32,812 nucleotides of DNA from Ruminococcaceae bacterium OttesenSCG-928-I18 (GCA_030266325.1 JAJDHT010000001.1:1-32812); one strand, 5' to 3'. Positions 22,969 through 31,381 are shown, numbered from the stretch's first letter. The notes: generated by a model not told the origin, from the letters alone. Made by a program: numbers and translations.

Positions 22969-23951
22969 TGGCCGCGAAAACGATGGAATATGTGCAGGCC
23001 GTCAACGAGGCGCTGCGCGAGGAACTGGACCGGGACGAGCGCGTCTTCATCATGGGCGAGGACGTCACCCATCTGGGCAGCCCCTACAAAACCTGTGAGG
23101 GCCTCTGTGCCGACTATGGAAAACAGCGGGTTTTCAACACGCCCATCAGCGAGATTGCCATTACCGGAGTGGGTCTTGGCGCCGCCGTGACCGGCATGCG
23201 CCCTGTGTGCGAGCTGATGTATGTGGACTTTGCCGCCTGCGCCATGGATCAGATTGCAAACCAGATTGCCAAAATCAAGTACATGTTCGGTGGCAAGGCC
23301 GTGGTGCCGCTGGTGATCAAGACGCAGCAGGGCGGCTATGTGCGGCAGGCGGCCCAGCATTCCCAAAGCCTTGAGGCCTGGTTCATGCACACACCCGGCC
23401 TGAAAGTGGTCATGCCCTCCTGCGCGGCCGACGCCAAGGGCCTGATGAAAACCGCCATCCGGGACGACAACCCCGTCATCTTCATTGACCACAAGGAACT
23501 GTACAACCTGCCGGGCGAAGTGCCCGAGGGTGAATATCTCATCCCCTTCGGCAAGGCCGACATTAAAAAAGCCGGCACCGACGTGACCGTCATCGCCACT
23601 TCGCTGATGGTGGTGAAGGCCCTGAGCGTGGCCGAAAAACTCTCGAAAGAGGGCCTGAGCGTTGAGGTGGTGGACCCGCGTACCCTCGTGCCGCTGGACA
23701 GGGAGACGCTGACCGAATCTGTTCAAAAGACGGGGCGTGCCGTGGTGGTGCACGAGGCCAACCGCACCTGCGGCATCGGCGCGGAGCTTGCGGCCATGCT
23801 GGCCGAGGACGCCTTCGGTTATCTCGAGGCGCCCATCCAGCGGGTGGCGGCCCAGCAGTGCCCCGTACCCTACAGCAAGACACTCGAAGACGCTATGCTG
23901 CCCGGCGAAGAGGACATCGAAGCCGCCGTGCGCAAAGTGATGGAGTACTGA
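22968..23951 (+). CDS. Thiamine-diphosphate dehydrogenase E1 beta
   Basis: The start ATG shares one base with the E1 alpha stop (TAATG), so the two are coupled. The 327-aa protein has the transketolase pyrimidine-binding part (FIMGEDVTHLGSPYKTCEGL, NTPISEIAITGVGLGAA with the cofactor-activating Glu), QAAQHSQSLEAWFMHTPGLK with the active-site His, and a C-terminal transketolase domain (VVDPRTLVPLDRETLTESV). Length and order match AcoB/PdhB. It forms an alpha2beta2 E1 with the preceding product. Confidence 0.92.
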   Translation: MAAKTMEYVQAVNEALREELDRDERVFIMGEDVTHLGSPYKTCEGLCADYGKQRVFNTPISEIAITGVGLGAAVTGMRPVCELMYVDFAACAMDQIANQIAKIKYMFGGKAVVPLVIKTQQGGYVRQAAQHSQSLEAWFMHTPGLKVVMPSCAADAKGLMKTAIRDDNPVIFIDHKELYNLPGEVPEGEYLIPFGKADIKKAGTDVTVIATSLMVVKALSVAEKLSKEGLSVEVVDPRTLVPLDRETLTESVQKTGRAVVVHEANRTCGIGAELAAMLAEDAFGYLEAPIQRVAAQQCPVPYSKTLEDAMLPGEEDIEAAVRKVMEY

Positions 23952-23953
23952 GT

Positions 23954-25231
23954 ATGGTAAAGACAATCGTCATGCCGAAGCTTGGAACCACCATGAAAGA
24001 GGGCGTTTTGACGGCCTGGCACAAGAGCCTGGGCGAGTATGTGAAAGCCGGGGAACTGCTGATGACCGTCGAGTCGAACAAGGCACAGGTGGACATCGAC
24101 GCCACGGCCTCGGGTTATCTCGTGCAAATTTTACACGAGGAGGGCGATGAGGTGCCGGTGACCCTGCCCGTAGGGTACCTTGCCGACAGCCTGGACGAAA
24201 CGCTGCCCCAGCCCGGCGACGGGCAGGCTGCACCGGCGGCGGAAAAACCCGCCGAAGCGACCCCTCCGGTTCCGCTCCGGCGGCAGGCCCCGGCGCCCAC
24301 CGGGAAAACACTGGCCTCGCCCAAGGCGCGGGTGCTGGCGAAACAGCGGGGCGTCAACCTTGCCGCCCTCATCGGCACGGGTGTCGACGGTATGGTGACC
24401 GCAAAAGATGTGGAGACCGCGACGGGCAGCGCCCCGAAAGCGACGCCCGTGGCCCGGGAACTGGCGCGCCAGCAGGGCGTCGACCTCGCCTCGATTGCGG
24501 GCAGCGGCGACCAAAACCGCATCATGAAGGCCGATGTGCAGGCCGCCGCCACTTCGCCCGCCGGGCAGACGGCGCCGCTTACGGGCATGCGCCGCGTGAT
24601 TGCCGACAACATGCTGAAAAGTGTGCAGACCATGGCCCACGCCTACCACTGGGTGGAAGTGGACATGAGCGCGGTGGCAAAGGCGCGCAAAGAACTGGCC
24701 ACACTTGAACAGAAACTCTCTTATAACGACTTTATCGTACTGGCCGCCGTGCGTGCCCTTGGGGATTTTCCCGCGATGAACAGCACCCTGACCGAAGAGG
24801 GTCTCACGCTGCACGGGCAGGTCAACCTCGGCGTCGCGGTCTCGCTTGAGCAGGGGCTGATTGTGCCGAACATCAAAGACGCACAGACAAAGAACCTGGA
24901 GAGCCTGCACCGGGAGATTGGCGACCTGGCCACGCGGGCCCGCGAAGGGGACCTGCGGCCCGAAGAGTATAAGGGCGGCACTTTTACGGTCTCAAACCTC
25001 GGCATGTTTGGCCTCGACGGCTTCTTTGCCATCGTGAACCCGCCCGAGGTGGGCATTCTGGCCGCCGGACGGGTGGCCGACCGCGTCGTGGCCGAAGAGG
25101 GCGCCGCCGTGGTGAAACCCTGCATGACGCTCAGCCTGACCTATGACCACCGCGTCGTGGACGGGGCGCTTGCCGCCGAATTTTTGGCCAGGGCGCGCCA
25201 ATACCTTGAAGCGCCCTGCCTGATGTTGTGA
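23954..25231 (+). CDS. Dihydrolipoamide acyltransferase E2 with two E3-binding domains
   Basis: E2 transfers the acyl group from lipoamide to CoA and forms the core of the complex. The ATG at 23954 begins MVKTIVMPKLGTTMKEG, 2 bases after the E1 beta stop. The 425-aa protein has one lipoyl domain (1-78, lipoyl Lys43 in VESNKAQVDI), a Pro/Ala linker, and two consecutive peripheral-subunit-binding domains (about 122-155 and 164-197; SPKARVLAKQRGVNL and TPVARELARQQGVDL). The catalytic domain from about 208 ends with the active-site motif YDHRVVDGA (His399, Asp403). Two binding domains instead of one is uncommon. Acyl specificity is not readable; acetyl is most likely. Confidence 0.92.
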   Translation: MVKTIVMPKLGTTMKEGVLTAWHKSLGEYVKAGELLMTVESNKAQVDIDATASGYLVQILHEEGDEVPVTLPVGYLADSLDETLPQPGDGQAAPAAEKPAEATPPVPLRRQAPAPTGKTLASPKARVLAKQRGVNLAALIGTGVDGMVTAKDVETATGSAPKATPVARELARQQGVDLASIAGSGDQNRIMKADVQAAATSPAGQTAPLTGMRRVIADNMLKSVQTMAHAYHWVEVDMSAVAKARKELATLEQKLSYNDFIVLAAVRALGDFPAMNSTLTEEGLTLHGQVNLGVAVSLEQGLIVPNIKDAQTKNLESLHREIGDLATRAREGDLRPEEYKGGTFTVSNLGMFGLDGFFAIVNPPEVGILAAGRVADRVVAEEGAAVVKPCMTLSLTYDHRVVDGALAAEFLARARQYLEAPCLML

Positions 25232-25257
25232 AACCGGCAGGACACCGAGGGTGACAG

Positions 25258-25306
25258 AAGGGCATCTGCGGCGCGGCATACCAGAGCCGCAGGCGCAAAT
25301 GCCCTT
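25258..25306 (+). other. Bulged hairpin between E2 and E3 genes
   Basis: AAGGGCAT (25258-25265) pairs with ATGCCCTT (25299-25306), and inside it CTGCGGC (25266-25272) pairs with GCCGCAG (25286-25292), leaving a 6-base bulge on the right. Only a short T-rich stretch follows. It may be a leaky terminator or stability element that lowers E3 relative to E1 and E2. Confidence 0.6.
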
Positions 25307-25358
25307 TTCTATTTCCCGGCAGAGACCCTGAAAACAGAGAGCAGTGAGGGGAGATAAA

Positions 25359-26735
25359 ATGGAACAGAACTATGACCTCGTGGTGATTGGCGGCGGCCCC
25401 GGCGGATATGTGGCGGCCGAGCGGGCGGCCCAAAACGGACTACACGTCCTTTTGGCCGAGCAACGGGAGCTGGGTGGCACCTGCCTCAACCGCGGCTGTA
25501 TCCCGACCAAAGTATTGCTGAAAGCCGCCCACGACTACACCGGGCTTGGCGGGCTGAAGGAGGAAGGCGTGCTGGTGCCGCCGGCCTCGATGGACTTCGG
25601 GCAGCTGAAAAAGCACAAAGAGGGTGTCATAAAGCGCCTGCGTACGGGTGTGCAGGGCCTTCTGAAACAAAGCGGCGTGGAGGTCGTGCAGAGCAGGGCC
25701 CGGTTTGCGGGCTCCGACAGCGTTTTTCTGGAGGGGCCGCAAACGACGGTGAAGTTTCAAAACGCACTGATCGCCACGGGCTCAGCACCTGCCCTGCCGC
25801 CCATCCCGGGCCTTGAGAGCGAAGGCGTGTACACGAGCGACGAGATGCTGGCCATGGAGAAGTATCCCCAAAAGATGCTGGTCTTGGGCGGCGGCGTCAT
25901 CGGTGTCGAGTTCGCCTCGATCCTCGCGGGGTTTGGCTGCGAAGTACAGATCGCAGAGATGATGGAGACCATCCTGCCCGAAATGGATGGGGAACTCTCG
26001 GCAGCACTGCGTAAAAAAATGGAAAAAGAGGGCGTCGTGTTTTCCACCTCGGCAAAGTTGCTCTCGGTGAAAAAAGAGGGCGGCGGCCTGTCGTGTGAGA
26101 TGCAGCGGCAGGGAAAAACCGAGGCCGTGGCCTGCGACGGGTTGCTGGTGGCCTCGGGCCGACGCGCGAACACGGAGGGGCTGGACCTGGCCGCCGCCGG
26201 TATCCGAACGGGGAAAAACGGGGCCGTGCAAACCGACGAGCGGCTGCGCACCGAACAGAAAAACATCTATGCGATCGGGGACGTGCGCGGCGAGCAGATG
26301 TTGGCCCACGCGGCCTCTGCCCAGGGGGCCTGCGTGGCCGACACGCTGGCCGGGCGGGACACCCGGTATGACCCGCGTATCGTGCCGGGCTGCGTTTACA
26401 CCCAGCCCGAGGCGGCAAGTGTGGGCCTGACCGAGGACCAGGCCAAGGCCAAAGGGGTCAAAACACTTGTGGGCAAAAGCAATGTCCTTGCCAACGGGAA
26501 GGCCTTGATTATGGGGGAGAAGGCCGGTTTTGCGAAACTTGTGGCCGACGCCGCCACCGGGGAGATTCTCGGCGCGCACCTGCTCTGCCCGCGGGCCTCG
26601 GACATGATCGGCGAGCTCTGCCTTGCACTGCGGCTGGAGTGTACGGTGCGGGAACTGGCCGCCACCGTCCACCCCCACCCCACGGTCAGCGAGATGATCT
26701 GCGAGGCGGCCGCAGACGCCTGTCGTAAAATGTGA
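25359..26735 (+). CDS. Dihydrolipoamide dehydrogenase E3
   Basis: E3 reoxidises dihydrolipoamide with NAD+ using FAD and an active disulfide. The ATG at 25359 (GAGGGGAG upstream) gives 458 aa; an upstream ATG at 25344 adds five residues. The N-terminal FAD motif is VVIGGGPGGYVAAERAAQNG. The redox pair is Cys42 and Cys47 in GGTCLNRGCIPTK, the NAD-binding motif is LVLGGGVIGVEFASILAGFG near 176, the second FAD motif is NIYAIGDVRG, and the dimer-interface catalytic His is in VHPHPTVSEM near 438-440. It lacks the lipoyl domain that some Acetobacterium- and Clostridium-type E3 proteins carry. It serves the adjacent E1-E2 complex. Confidence 0.94.
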   Translation: MEQNYDLVVIGGGPGGYVAAERAAQNGLHVLLAEQRELGGTCLNRGCIPTKVLLKAAHDYTGLGGLKEEGVLVPPASMDFGQLKKHKEGVIKRLRTGVQGLLKQSGVEVVQSRARFAGSDSVFLEGPQTTVKFQNALIATGSAPALPPIPGLESEGVYTSDEMLAMEKYPQKMLVLGGGVIGVEFASILAGFGCEVQIAEMMETILPEMDGELSAALRKKMEKEGVVFSTSAKLLSVKKEGGGLSCEMQRQGKTEAVACDGLLVASGRRANTEGLDLAAAGIRTGKNGAVQTDERLRTEQKNIYAIGDVRGEQMLAHAASAQGACVADTLAGRDTRYDPRIVPGCVYTQPEAASVGLTEDQAKAKGVKTLVGKSNVLANGKALIMGEKAGFAKLVADAATGEILGAHLLCPRASDMIGELCLALRLECTVRELAATVHPHPTVSEMICEAAADACRKM

Positions 26736-26764
26736 GAAAGTTTTACCATTGATATTGCCATTAT

Positions 26765-26802
26765 TTACCAGAATCTTCTGTTCAATTTGTAGATTCTGGT
26801 AA
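26765..26802. other. 12-bp inverted repeat between E3 and the glycyl radical enzyme gene
   Basis: TTACCAGAATCT (26765-26776) and AGATTCTGGTAA (26791-26802) are perfect complements around a 14-base spacer, 7 bases upstream of the -35 box of the next promoter. It may be the E3 terminator (an AT-rich, T-rich tail follows) or a protein-binding site for the downstream promoter. It does not look like the CG-centred LacI operators elsewhere in the window. Confidence 0.6.
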
Positions 26803-26809
26803 TTATTTC

Positions 26810-26838
26810 TTTACTTTTTTCTCCCTTTTCTATATACT
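26810..26838 (+). promoter_or_regulatory. Predicted promoter of the glycyl radical enzyme operon
   Basis: TTTACT (26810-26815) and TATACT (26833-26838) are separated by 17 bases in an AT-rich patch that stands out from the GC-rich genes around it. The start site would be near 26845, about 55 bases before the ATG. Confidence 0.6.
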
Positions 26839-26900
26839 ATAGGCAAGAAGACCCGTTCAAGACTAGATAAACATTTACCGGTTTCGAGGGAGGAAACACC

Positions 26901-29312
26901 ATGACACGGGACATTACCATCGACATCCAGGACGCCCTGCCACAGGGCAGCGCGGGTTTTGAGCGTTGCCAGCGGCTGCGGGACAGGGTCATCCAGGTGG
27001 AGCCTTATTTTTGCACTGAGCGCGCCGTCCTGCTGACCGAGAGTTACAAGCAAACAGAAGGCGAACACATGATGCTGCGCCGCGCAAAAGCCCTCGATCA
27101 CATTTTACGGAATATGAAGGTCTACATTCTCAGCGACGAGCTGATCGTGGGCCACCAGGCACCCAAACAGCGCAGCGGGAACGTCTTCCCTGAGTATGCC
27201 GTGCAGTGGATCTACGACGAGATCGACGAGTTTGAGACCCGCCCGGCCGACAAGTTCATCCTGAGCGACGAGGACCGCCGTGTCTTCATGGAGGAGCTAT
27301 ACCCCTATTGGAAGGGGCGCACCCTGCACGACAGGATGATGGCGATGATCCCCGAGGACACGAAATTGCAGCGTTTCGACGCCATGGTCTTCGCCATCGG
27401 CCACCACGAGACCGGCGGCTTCGGCCATGTGGTCATCGACCACGAACGCATCCTGCAAAAGGGTTTTAAGGGCATACGCACGGAGATTGAGCAGAAGCTG
27501 GCCGAGATGAGGCTCGACGAGTCGAACGCCTGGAAACGGAAAATTTTCTACGACTCCTGCCTCATCATCATCGACGCGATCATCGCCTTCGCCCATCGGT
27601 ATGCGGATCTGGCCGTGCAGATGGCCGGCGAAGAGACCGATGAGGGCCGCAGAAAAGAGCTGCTGGCCATCGCAGACAACTGCCGGTACATCCCCGAAAA
27701 CCCGCCGGCCACCTTCTGGCAGGCCTGCCAGGTGGTCTGGTTTAACCAGCTCATTTTGCAGATCAACGACAACGGCACCTCCTACACGCCGGGCCGTTTC
27801 GACCAGTACATGTTCCCCTTCTATGCACAGGACCTTGGCCGGGGGGCCCCGAAGGCCCAGCTGCAGGAGGTGCTCGAGGCGTTTTGGATCAAGCTGACCG
27901 AACCCGTGAAACTGTTTGCGGGGGCCGACTCGATCATCAACGTGGGGCAGCCCACCGGGCAGAACATCTCCATCGGCGGGCTCTCGCCCGAGGGTGAGGA
28001 CGCGACGAACGACCTCTCCTACCGCTGCCTGGAGGCCAGCTTGCACCTGCGGCTGATGCAGCCGAACTTCACGGTGCGCATGCACAAAGGCACCCCCCAG
28101 TCCCTGCTCATGCGGGCCATCGAGGCCATCAAGATGGGTTCGGGCATGCCGCAGCTGACGAACGACCACACCTTCACCGAGGCGATGTTGAAATTGGGCG
28201 TCAGCCTGGAGGACGCGCGCGAGTATGTGCCGGTGGGCTGCATGGAGACCATGCCCAAGAACACCTGGGGCCGCGCGAACGGCGGCTTCCTCAACCTGAC
28301 GAAGGTGCTGGAGCTGGCGCTGAGCGACGGCCGCTGCCGCATCACCGGCAAGCAGGTGGGGCCGAAAACCGGCGACGCGCGTACGTTCACCTCGATGGAG
28401 CAGATCAAAGAGGCCTATGAAAAACAGATGGCCCACTCGGTGACACACAACGCGATCGAAAACAACCTCATCGACCTCGTGCACGAGGAGATTGCACCCA
28501 TCCCGCTGGTCAGCCTTTTTGTGGACAACTGCGTCGAGCGCGGGGTGGATGCCACCTCGGGCGGGGCGAAGTACAACTGGACCTCGGTGCTGGGCATCGG
28601 CGTGGCCAACGCAGGCGACGCCCTCATGGGCATCCAGCAGGCGGTGTTTGACGAGAAGCTGGTGACGATGGAGGAATTGATCGACGCGCTGGACAACGAC
28701 TTCGAGGGCAACGAGCCCCTGCGCCAGTACCTGCTGAACCGGGTGCCGAAATATGGCAACGACCTGCCCGAAGTGGACGGCTATGTGCGTTATGCCACCG
28801 ACGTCTTCTTCGATGAACTCGCACGGCACCGCTCCTATCTCGGCGGGCCTTTTGTGGGGTCTTTGATCTCGATTTCGGCCTATGTGCCCTTCGGAGAAAA
28901 GACCGGCGCCACGCCGGACGGGCGGCTCTCCGGCTCTGCGATTGCCGACAGCATCTCGCCGATGAACGGCGTGGATTTAAACGGCCCGACGGCGGCCATG
29001 AAGTCGGCCCTGGCCATCGACCACACCCGCTGCGGCAACGGGCTGATCTTCAACCAGAAATTTACGCCCGGCCCCCTGCAGTCGAAAGAGGGCATGGAGA
29101 AATTCGCCTCGCTGATCCGCAGTTACATCAATCTGGGTGGCGCGCAGATCCAGTTCAACATCGTGGACGGCGACACCCTGCGCGCGGCCAAGGCGGACCC
29201 CCAGAAATACCGTGGGCTCGTAGTGCGGGTGGCGGGCTACAGCGCCTTTTTCCACGAGCTGTGCGAGGACATCCAGGACACCATCATCGCCCGCACCGAA
29301 TACAGCGTATGA
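26901..29312 (+). CDS. Glycyl radical enzyme, PflD/YbiW-like C-O lyase or dehydratase type
   Basis: The 803-aa protein carries the glycyl radical loop LVVRVAGYSAFF (radical Gly779) and an active-site loop PVGCMETMPKNTW with thiyl-radical Cys447 and Glu449. Cys-X-Glu is the pattern of eliminating enzymes (dehydratases, C-O, C-N and C-S lyases). Pyruvate formate-lyase has Cys-Cys and no such Glu, so it is not a formate lyase. The GC-hydrophobic-ET motif and the N-terminal FCTERAVLLTESYKQTEGE and LRRAKAL look most like E. coli YbiW and PflD, which I recall being reported as ring-opening lyases of 1,5-anhydrohexitol 6-phosphates. Start: GGGAGG before the ATG at 26901. The activase gene overlaps by 4 bases. 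No microcompartment genes are present. Substrate unknown. Confidence 0.92.
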   Translation: MTRDITIDIQDALPQGSAGFERCQRLRDRVIQVEPYFCTERAVLLTESYKQTEGEHMMLRRAKALDHILRNMKVYILSDELIVGHQAPKQRSGNVFPEYAVQWIYDEIDEFETRPADKFILSDEDRRVFMEELYPYWKGRTLHDRMMAMIPEDTKLQRFDAMVFAIGHHETGGFGHVVIDHERILQKGFKGIRTEIEQKLAEMRLDESNAWKRKIFYDSCLIIIDAIIAFAHRYADLAVQMAGEETDEGRRKELLAIADNCRYIPENPPATFWQACQVVWFNQLILQINDNGTSYTPGRFDQYMFPFYAQDLGRGAPKAQLQEVLEAFWIKLTEPVKLFAGADSIINVGQPTGQNISIGGLSPEGEDATNDLSYRCLEASLHLRLMQPNFTVRMHKGTPQSLLMRAIEAIKMGSGMPQLTNDHTFTEAMLKLGVSLEDAREYVPVGCMETMPKNTWGRANGGFLNLTKVLELALSDGRCRITGKQVGPKTGDARTFTSMEQIKEAYEKQMAHSVTHNAIENNLIDLVHEEIAPIPLVSLFVDNCVERGVDATSGGAKYNWTSVLGIGVANAGDALMGIQQAVFDEKLVTMEELIDALDNDFEGNEPLRQYLLNRVPKYGNDLPEVDGYVRYATDVFFDELARHRSYLGGPFVGSLISISAYVPFGEKTGATPDGRLSGSAIADSISPMNGVDLNGPTAAMKSALAIDHTRCGNGLIFNQKFTPGPLQSKEGMEKFASLIRSYINLGGAQIQFNIVDGDTLRAAKADPQKYRGLVVRVAGYSAFFHELCEDIQDTIIARTEYSV

Positions 29313-30193
29313 CCGGCCTTGTTTTCGACATACAGCGCTACAGCGTGAACGACGGGCACGGCATCCGTACGAACATCTTCTTGCAGGGCTGCCCCCTGCG
29401 CTGCCTGTGGTGCGCAAACCCCGAGTCCCAGCCTCTCGGCCCCGTGCTGATGGTGACGGCGTCGAAGTGCATCGGTTGCGGCGGCTGCGCCAAAGTGTGC
29501 AGCAGCGGCGCCCAGCAAAAGCGCCCGGTGGGCCGCGCCCTCTGCACGGCCTGCCGCCGCTGCGAAAAATTTTGCCCCACGGGGGCGCTGCGGTTTTCAA
29601 GCCGTGAAATGAGCGCCGAAGAGGTGCTGGCCGAAGCCGAAAAAGACCGGCCCTTTTACGAGGAGTCGGGCGGGGGCATCACCCTTTCGGGCGGGGAACC
29701 GCTGGCCCAGTGGGAATTTGCCGCCGAAGTGCTGGCCGGGGCGCAGCAGAGGGGCATCCACACGGCCATCGAGACGACGGGCCTCGCCCCCTTTGCGCAT
29801 CTGCAGCCGGTGCTGGCCCACACCGACCTCGTGCTGTACGACATAAAACACATGGACAGCGAAAAGCACCGGCAGTTTACGGGCGTGCCCAACGAGCGCA
29901 TCCTTGAAAATGCGCGCAGGCTCCCCGAGACGGGCGCCGAGTTCATCCTGCGGGTGCCCCTAATCGTCGGGGTGAACTGTGACGAAGAAAACCTGCGGCA
30001 GACGGCGGCGTTTGCCGCAGAGATCGGTGCGAAAGAACTGCACCTGCTGCCCTACCACCGCATGGGGGAGCCAAAGTACGAAAAAATTGGCCTTTCTTAT
30101 GCGTTTGACGGCGCCACCCCCGACGGCGACGCTCTGCGGCGCGCGGGAGAGATTATGGAAGAAAAAGGCATCCGCGTGCACATTGGCGGATGA
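29309..30193 (+). CDS. Glycyl radical enzyme activase (radical SAM)
   Basis: The activase abstracts hydrogen from the radical-bearing Gly of its partner using S-adenosylmethionine and a 4Fe-4S cluster. The ATG at 29309 overlaps the stop of the partner gene (ATGA); the open frame starting earlier at 29261 lies inside that gene. The 294-aa protein has the CX3CX2C radical SAM site at Cys28, Cys32 and Cys35 (GCPLRCLWC). A two-cluster ferredoxin-like insert follows, with Cys54/57/60/64 and Cys79/82/85/89, then GGGITLSGGEP near 121-131 for SAM binding. The insert is typical of activases other than those of pyruvate formate-lyase, which fits an eliminase partner. Confidence 0.95.
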   Translation: MTGLVFDIQRYSVNDGHGIRTNIFLQGCPLRCLWCANPESQPLGPVLMVTASKCIGCGGCAKVCSSGAQQKRPVGRALCTACRRCEKFCPTGALRFSSREMSAEEVLAEAEKDRPFYEESGGGITLSGGEPLAQWEFAAEVLAGAQQRGIHTAIETTGLAPFAHLQPVLAHTDLVLYDIKHMDSEKHRQFTGVPNERILENARRLPETGAEFILRVPLIVGVNCDEENLRQTAAFAAEIGAKELHLLPYHRMGEPKYEKIGLSYAFDGATPDGDALRRAGEIMEEKGIRVHIGG

Positions 30194-30211
30194 TGAGCGA
30201 CGGGAGAGACT

Positions 30212-31279
30212 ATGGCAAAATCAATCACACTGAAAGAGGTGGCCGCGAGGGCCGGTGTTTCCCAGCCCCTGGCCTCAAAAGTACTCAACGGCAAGGAGTG
30301 CCGTCTTTCCGAAGAAAAGCGCAAACGCATACTGGATGTGGCGCGTGAGTGCGGTTACCGCACGAAGGCCAGCTCCGTCGTGCCATTTCCCAGTGACGGC
30401 ATACCCACCCTTGCTTTTTTACAGGCAAACCTGGAGTATGGTTTTTTTTACAAGCTGGCCGACGAAGTGAGCCGGGAGGCCTACCGCCGTGGATACCGCA
30501 TGCTGCTGTTCAACACAAACGAAGACCCCGTGGAAGAACGCCGCTGCCTGCAGTACTGCGTGGACCACAAGGTGGACGGGATCCTTGTCAATCCCTGCGA
30601 CAACCAGGAAAACCTTGATATGTTTGACAGCATTGAGGCCGCAGGTATCCCGCTGGTATTTATAGACCGCGGCATCTACGGGCGCGACTGTCCCTTCATC
30701 ACCTCAGACAATGAAAATGCCGCTTACCGTCTTACCGAGGCTTTGATCCAGCGTGGACACGAGGACATTCTCTTCCTTTTTCACGGCGAGGTTCTCTATA
30801 CCTCGGTCACGAAAGAGCGCTATGACGGCTATGCCAGCGCGATGAAAGCGAACAACCTGCATCCCGTCAAGGAGCTGATCTTCAGCCGCCGCCCCATCGA
30901 GTACCAGCCCATCGCAGACCTTGACCGCTACTCCGCCATCGTGCTCAGCACCTCGGCCGATATCTATAAGCTGCAGGAGATCATGGCCCGCACGGACAGC
31001 GAGGGGTTCCAGTGGGAGGTCGGTGTTTTTGACGACCTTTCCGTGCCCTACGACCAGCTGCTGCTCGGCAGCCTGTTTAAATACATCAACCCCGACGTCG
31101 TCGTCATGGAGCAGAACATTAAAGAGATCGCCCGGCAGGCACTCTCCACGCTGGATAACGCCTTGAAAAACGGGGAAAAGCAGACGAAAACTTCCATGGT
31201 GCCCTGCAAGATACGCAACCTGGCCGAAAGCCACCCCGCCATCGCAGGGCATGACTATCACCCCTTTTCGAGCGATTGA
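30212..31279 (+). CDS. LacI-family transcriptional regulator (glycyl-radical-operon-associated)
   Basis: The 355-aa protein starts 18 bases after the activase stop and is probably cotranscribed with it. The N-terminal helix-turn-helix is TLKEVAARAGVSQPLASKVL. The usual VSXXTVSXVLN recognition helix is changed to VSQPLASKVLN, placing Pro and Leu-Ala where most family members have variable-Thr-Val. The hinge is weakly conserved. The sensor domain begins TLAFLQANLEYGFFYKLADE and includes VDGILVNPCDNQENLDMF and PLVFIDRGIYGRDCPFITSDN. Expected to regulate the 26901 operon and perhaps the dehydrogenase operon. A terminator follows at 31355. Confidence 0.93.
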   Translation: MAKSITLKEVAARAGVSQPLASKVLNGKECRLSEEKRKRILDVARECGYRTKASSVVPFPSDGIPTLAFLQANLEYGFFYKLADEVSREAYRRGYRMLLFNTNEDPVEERRCLQYCVDHKVDGILVNPCDNQENLDMFDSIEAAGIPLVFIDRGIYGRDCPFITSDNENAAYRLTEALIQRGHEDILFLFHGEVLYTSVTKERYDGYASAMKANNLHPVKELIFSRRPIEYQPIADLDRYSAIVLSTSADIYKLQEIMARTDSEGFQWEVGVFDDLSVPYDQLLLGSLFKYINPDVVVMEQNIKEIARQALSTLDNALKNGEKQTKTSMVPCKIRNLAESHPAIAGHDYHPFSSD

Positions 31280-31354
31280 CTTTGCCTGCCTATCCCCCCT
31301 GATCGTCTCAAATTTTATGCCCTCCGGGAGGCTGGCGGCATCGGACAGAAAATT

Positions 31355-31381
31355 AGGAAGGGCTTTTGCCCTTCCTTTTTT
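31355..31381 (+). terminator. Rho-independent terminator after the second lacI gene
   Basis: AGGAAGGGC (31355-31363) and GCCCTTCCT (31368-31376) form a 9-bp stem with a TTTT loop, followed by TTTTTG. It ends the glycyl radical enzyme-activase-lacI unit. Confidence 0.93.

Noticed and set aside
21994-26735. Calling the E1-E2-E3 operon the housekeeping pyruvate dehydrogenase
   Set aside because: E1 alpha has AcoA-like motifs, the promoter carries a LacI-type operator and the context is sugar catabolism.
26901-29312. Reading the glycyl radical enzyme as pyruvate formate-lyase
   Set aside because: It has a single active-site Cys followed by X-Glu and its activase has two extra ferredoxin clusters, both unlike formate lyase systems.
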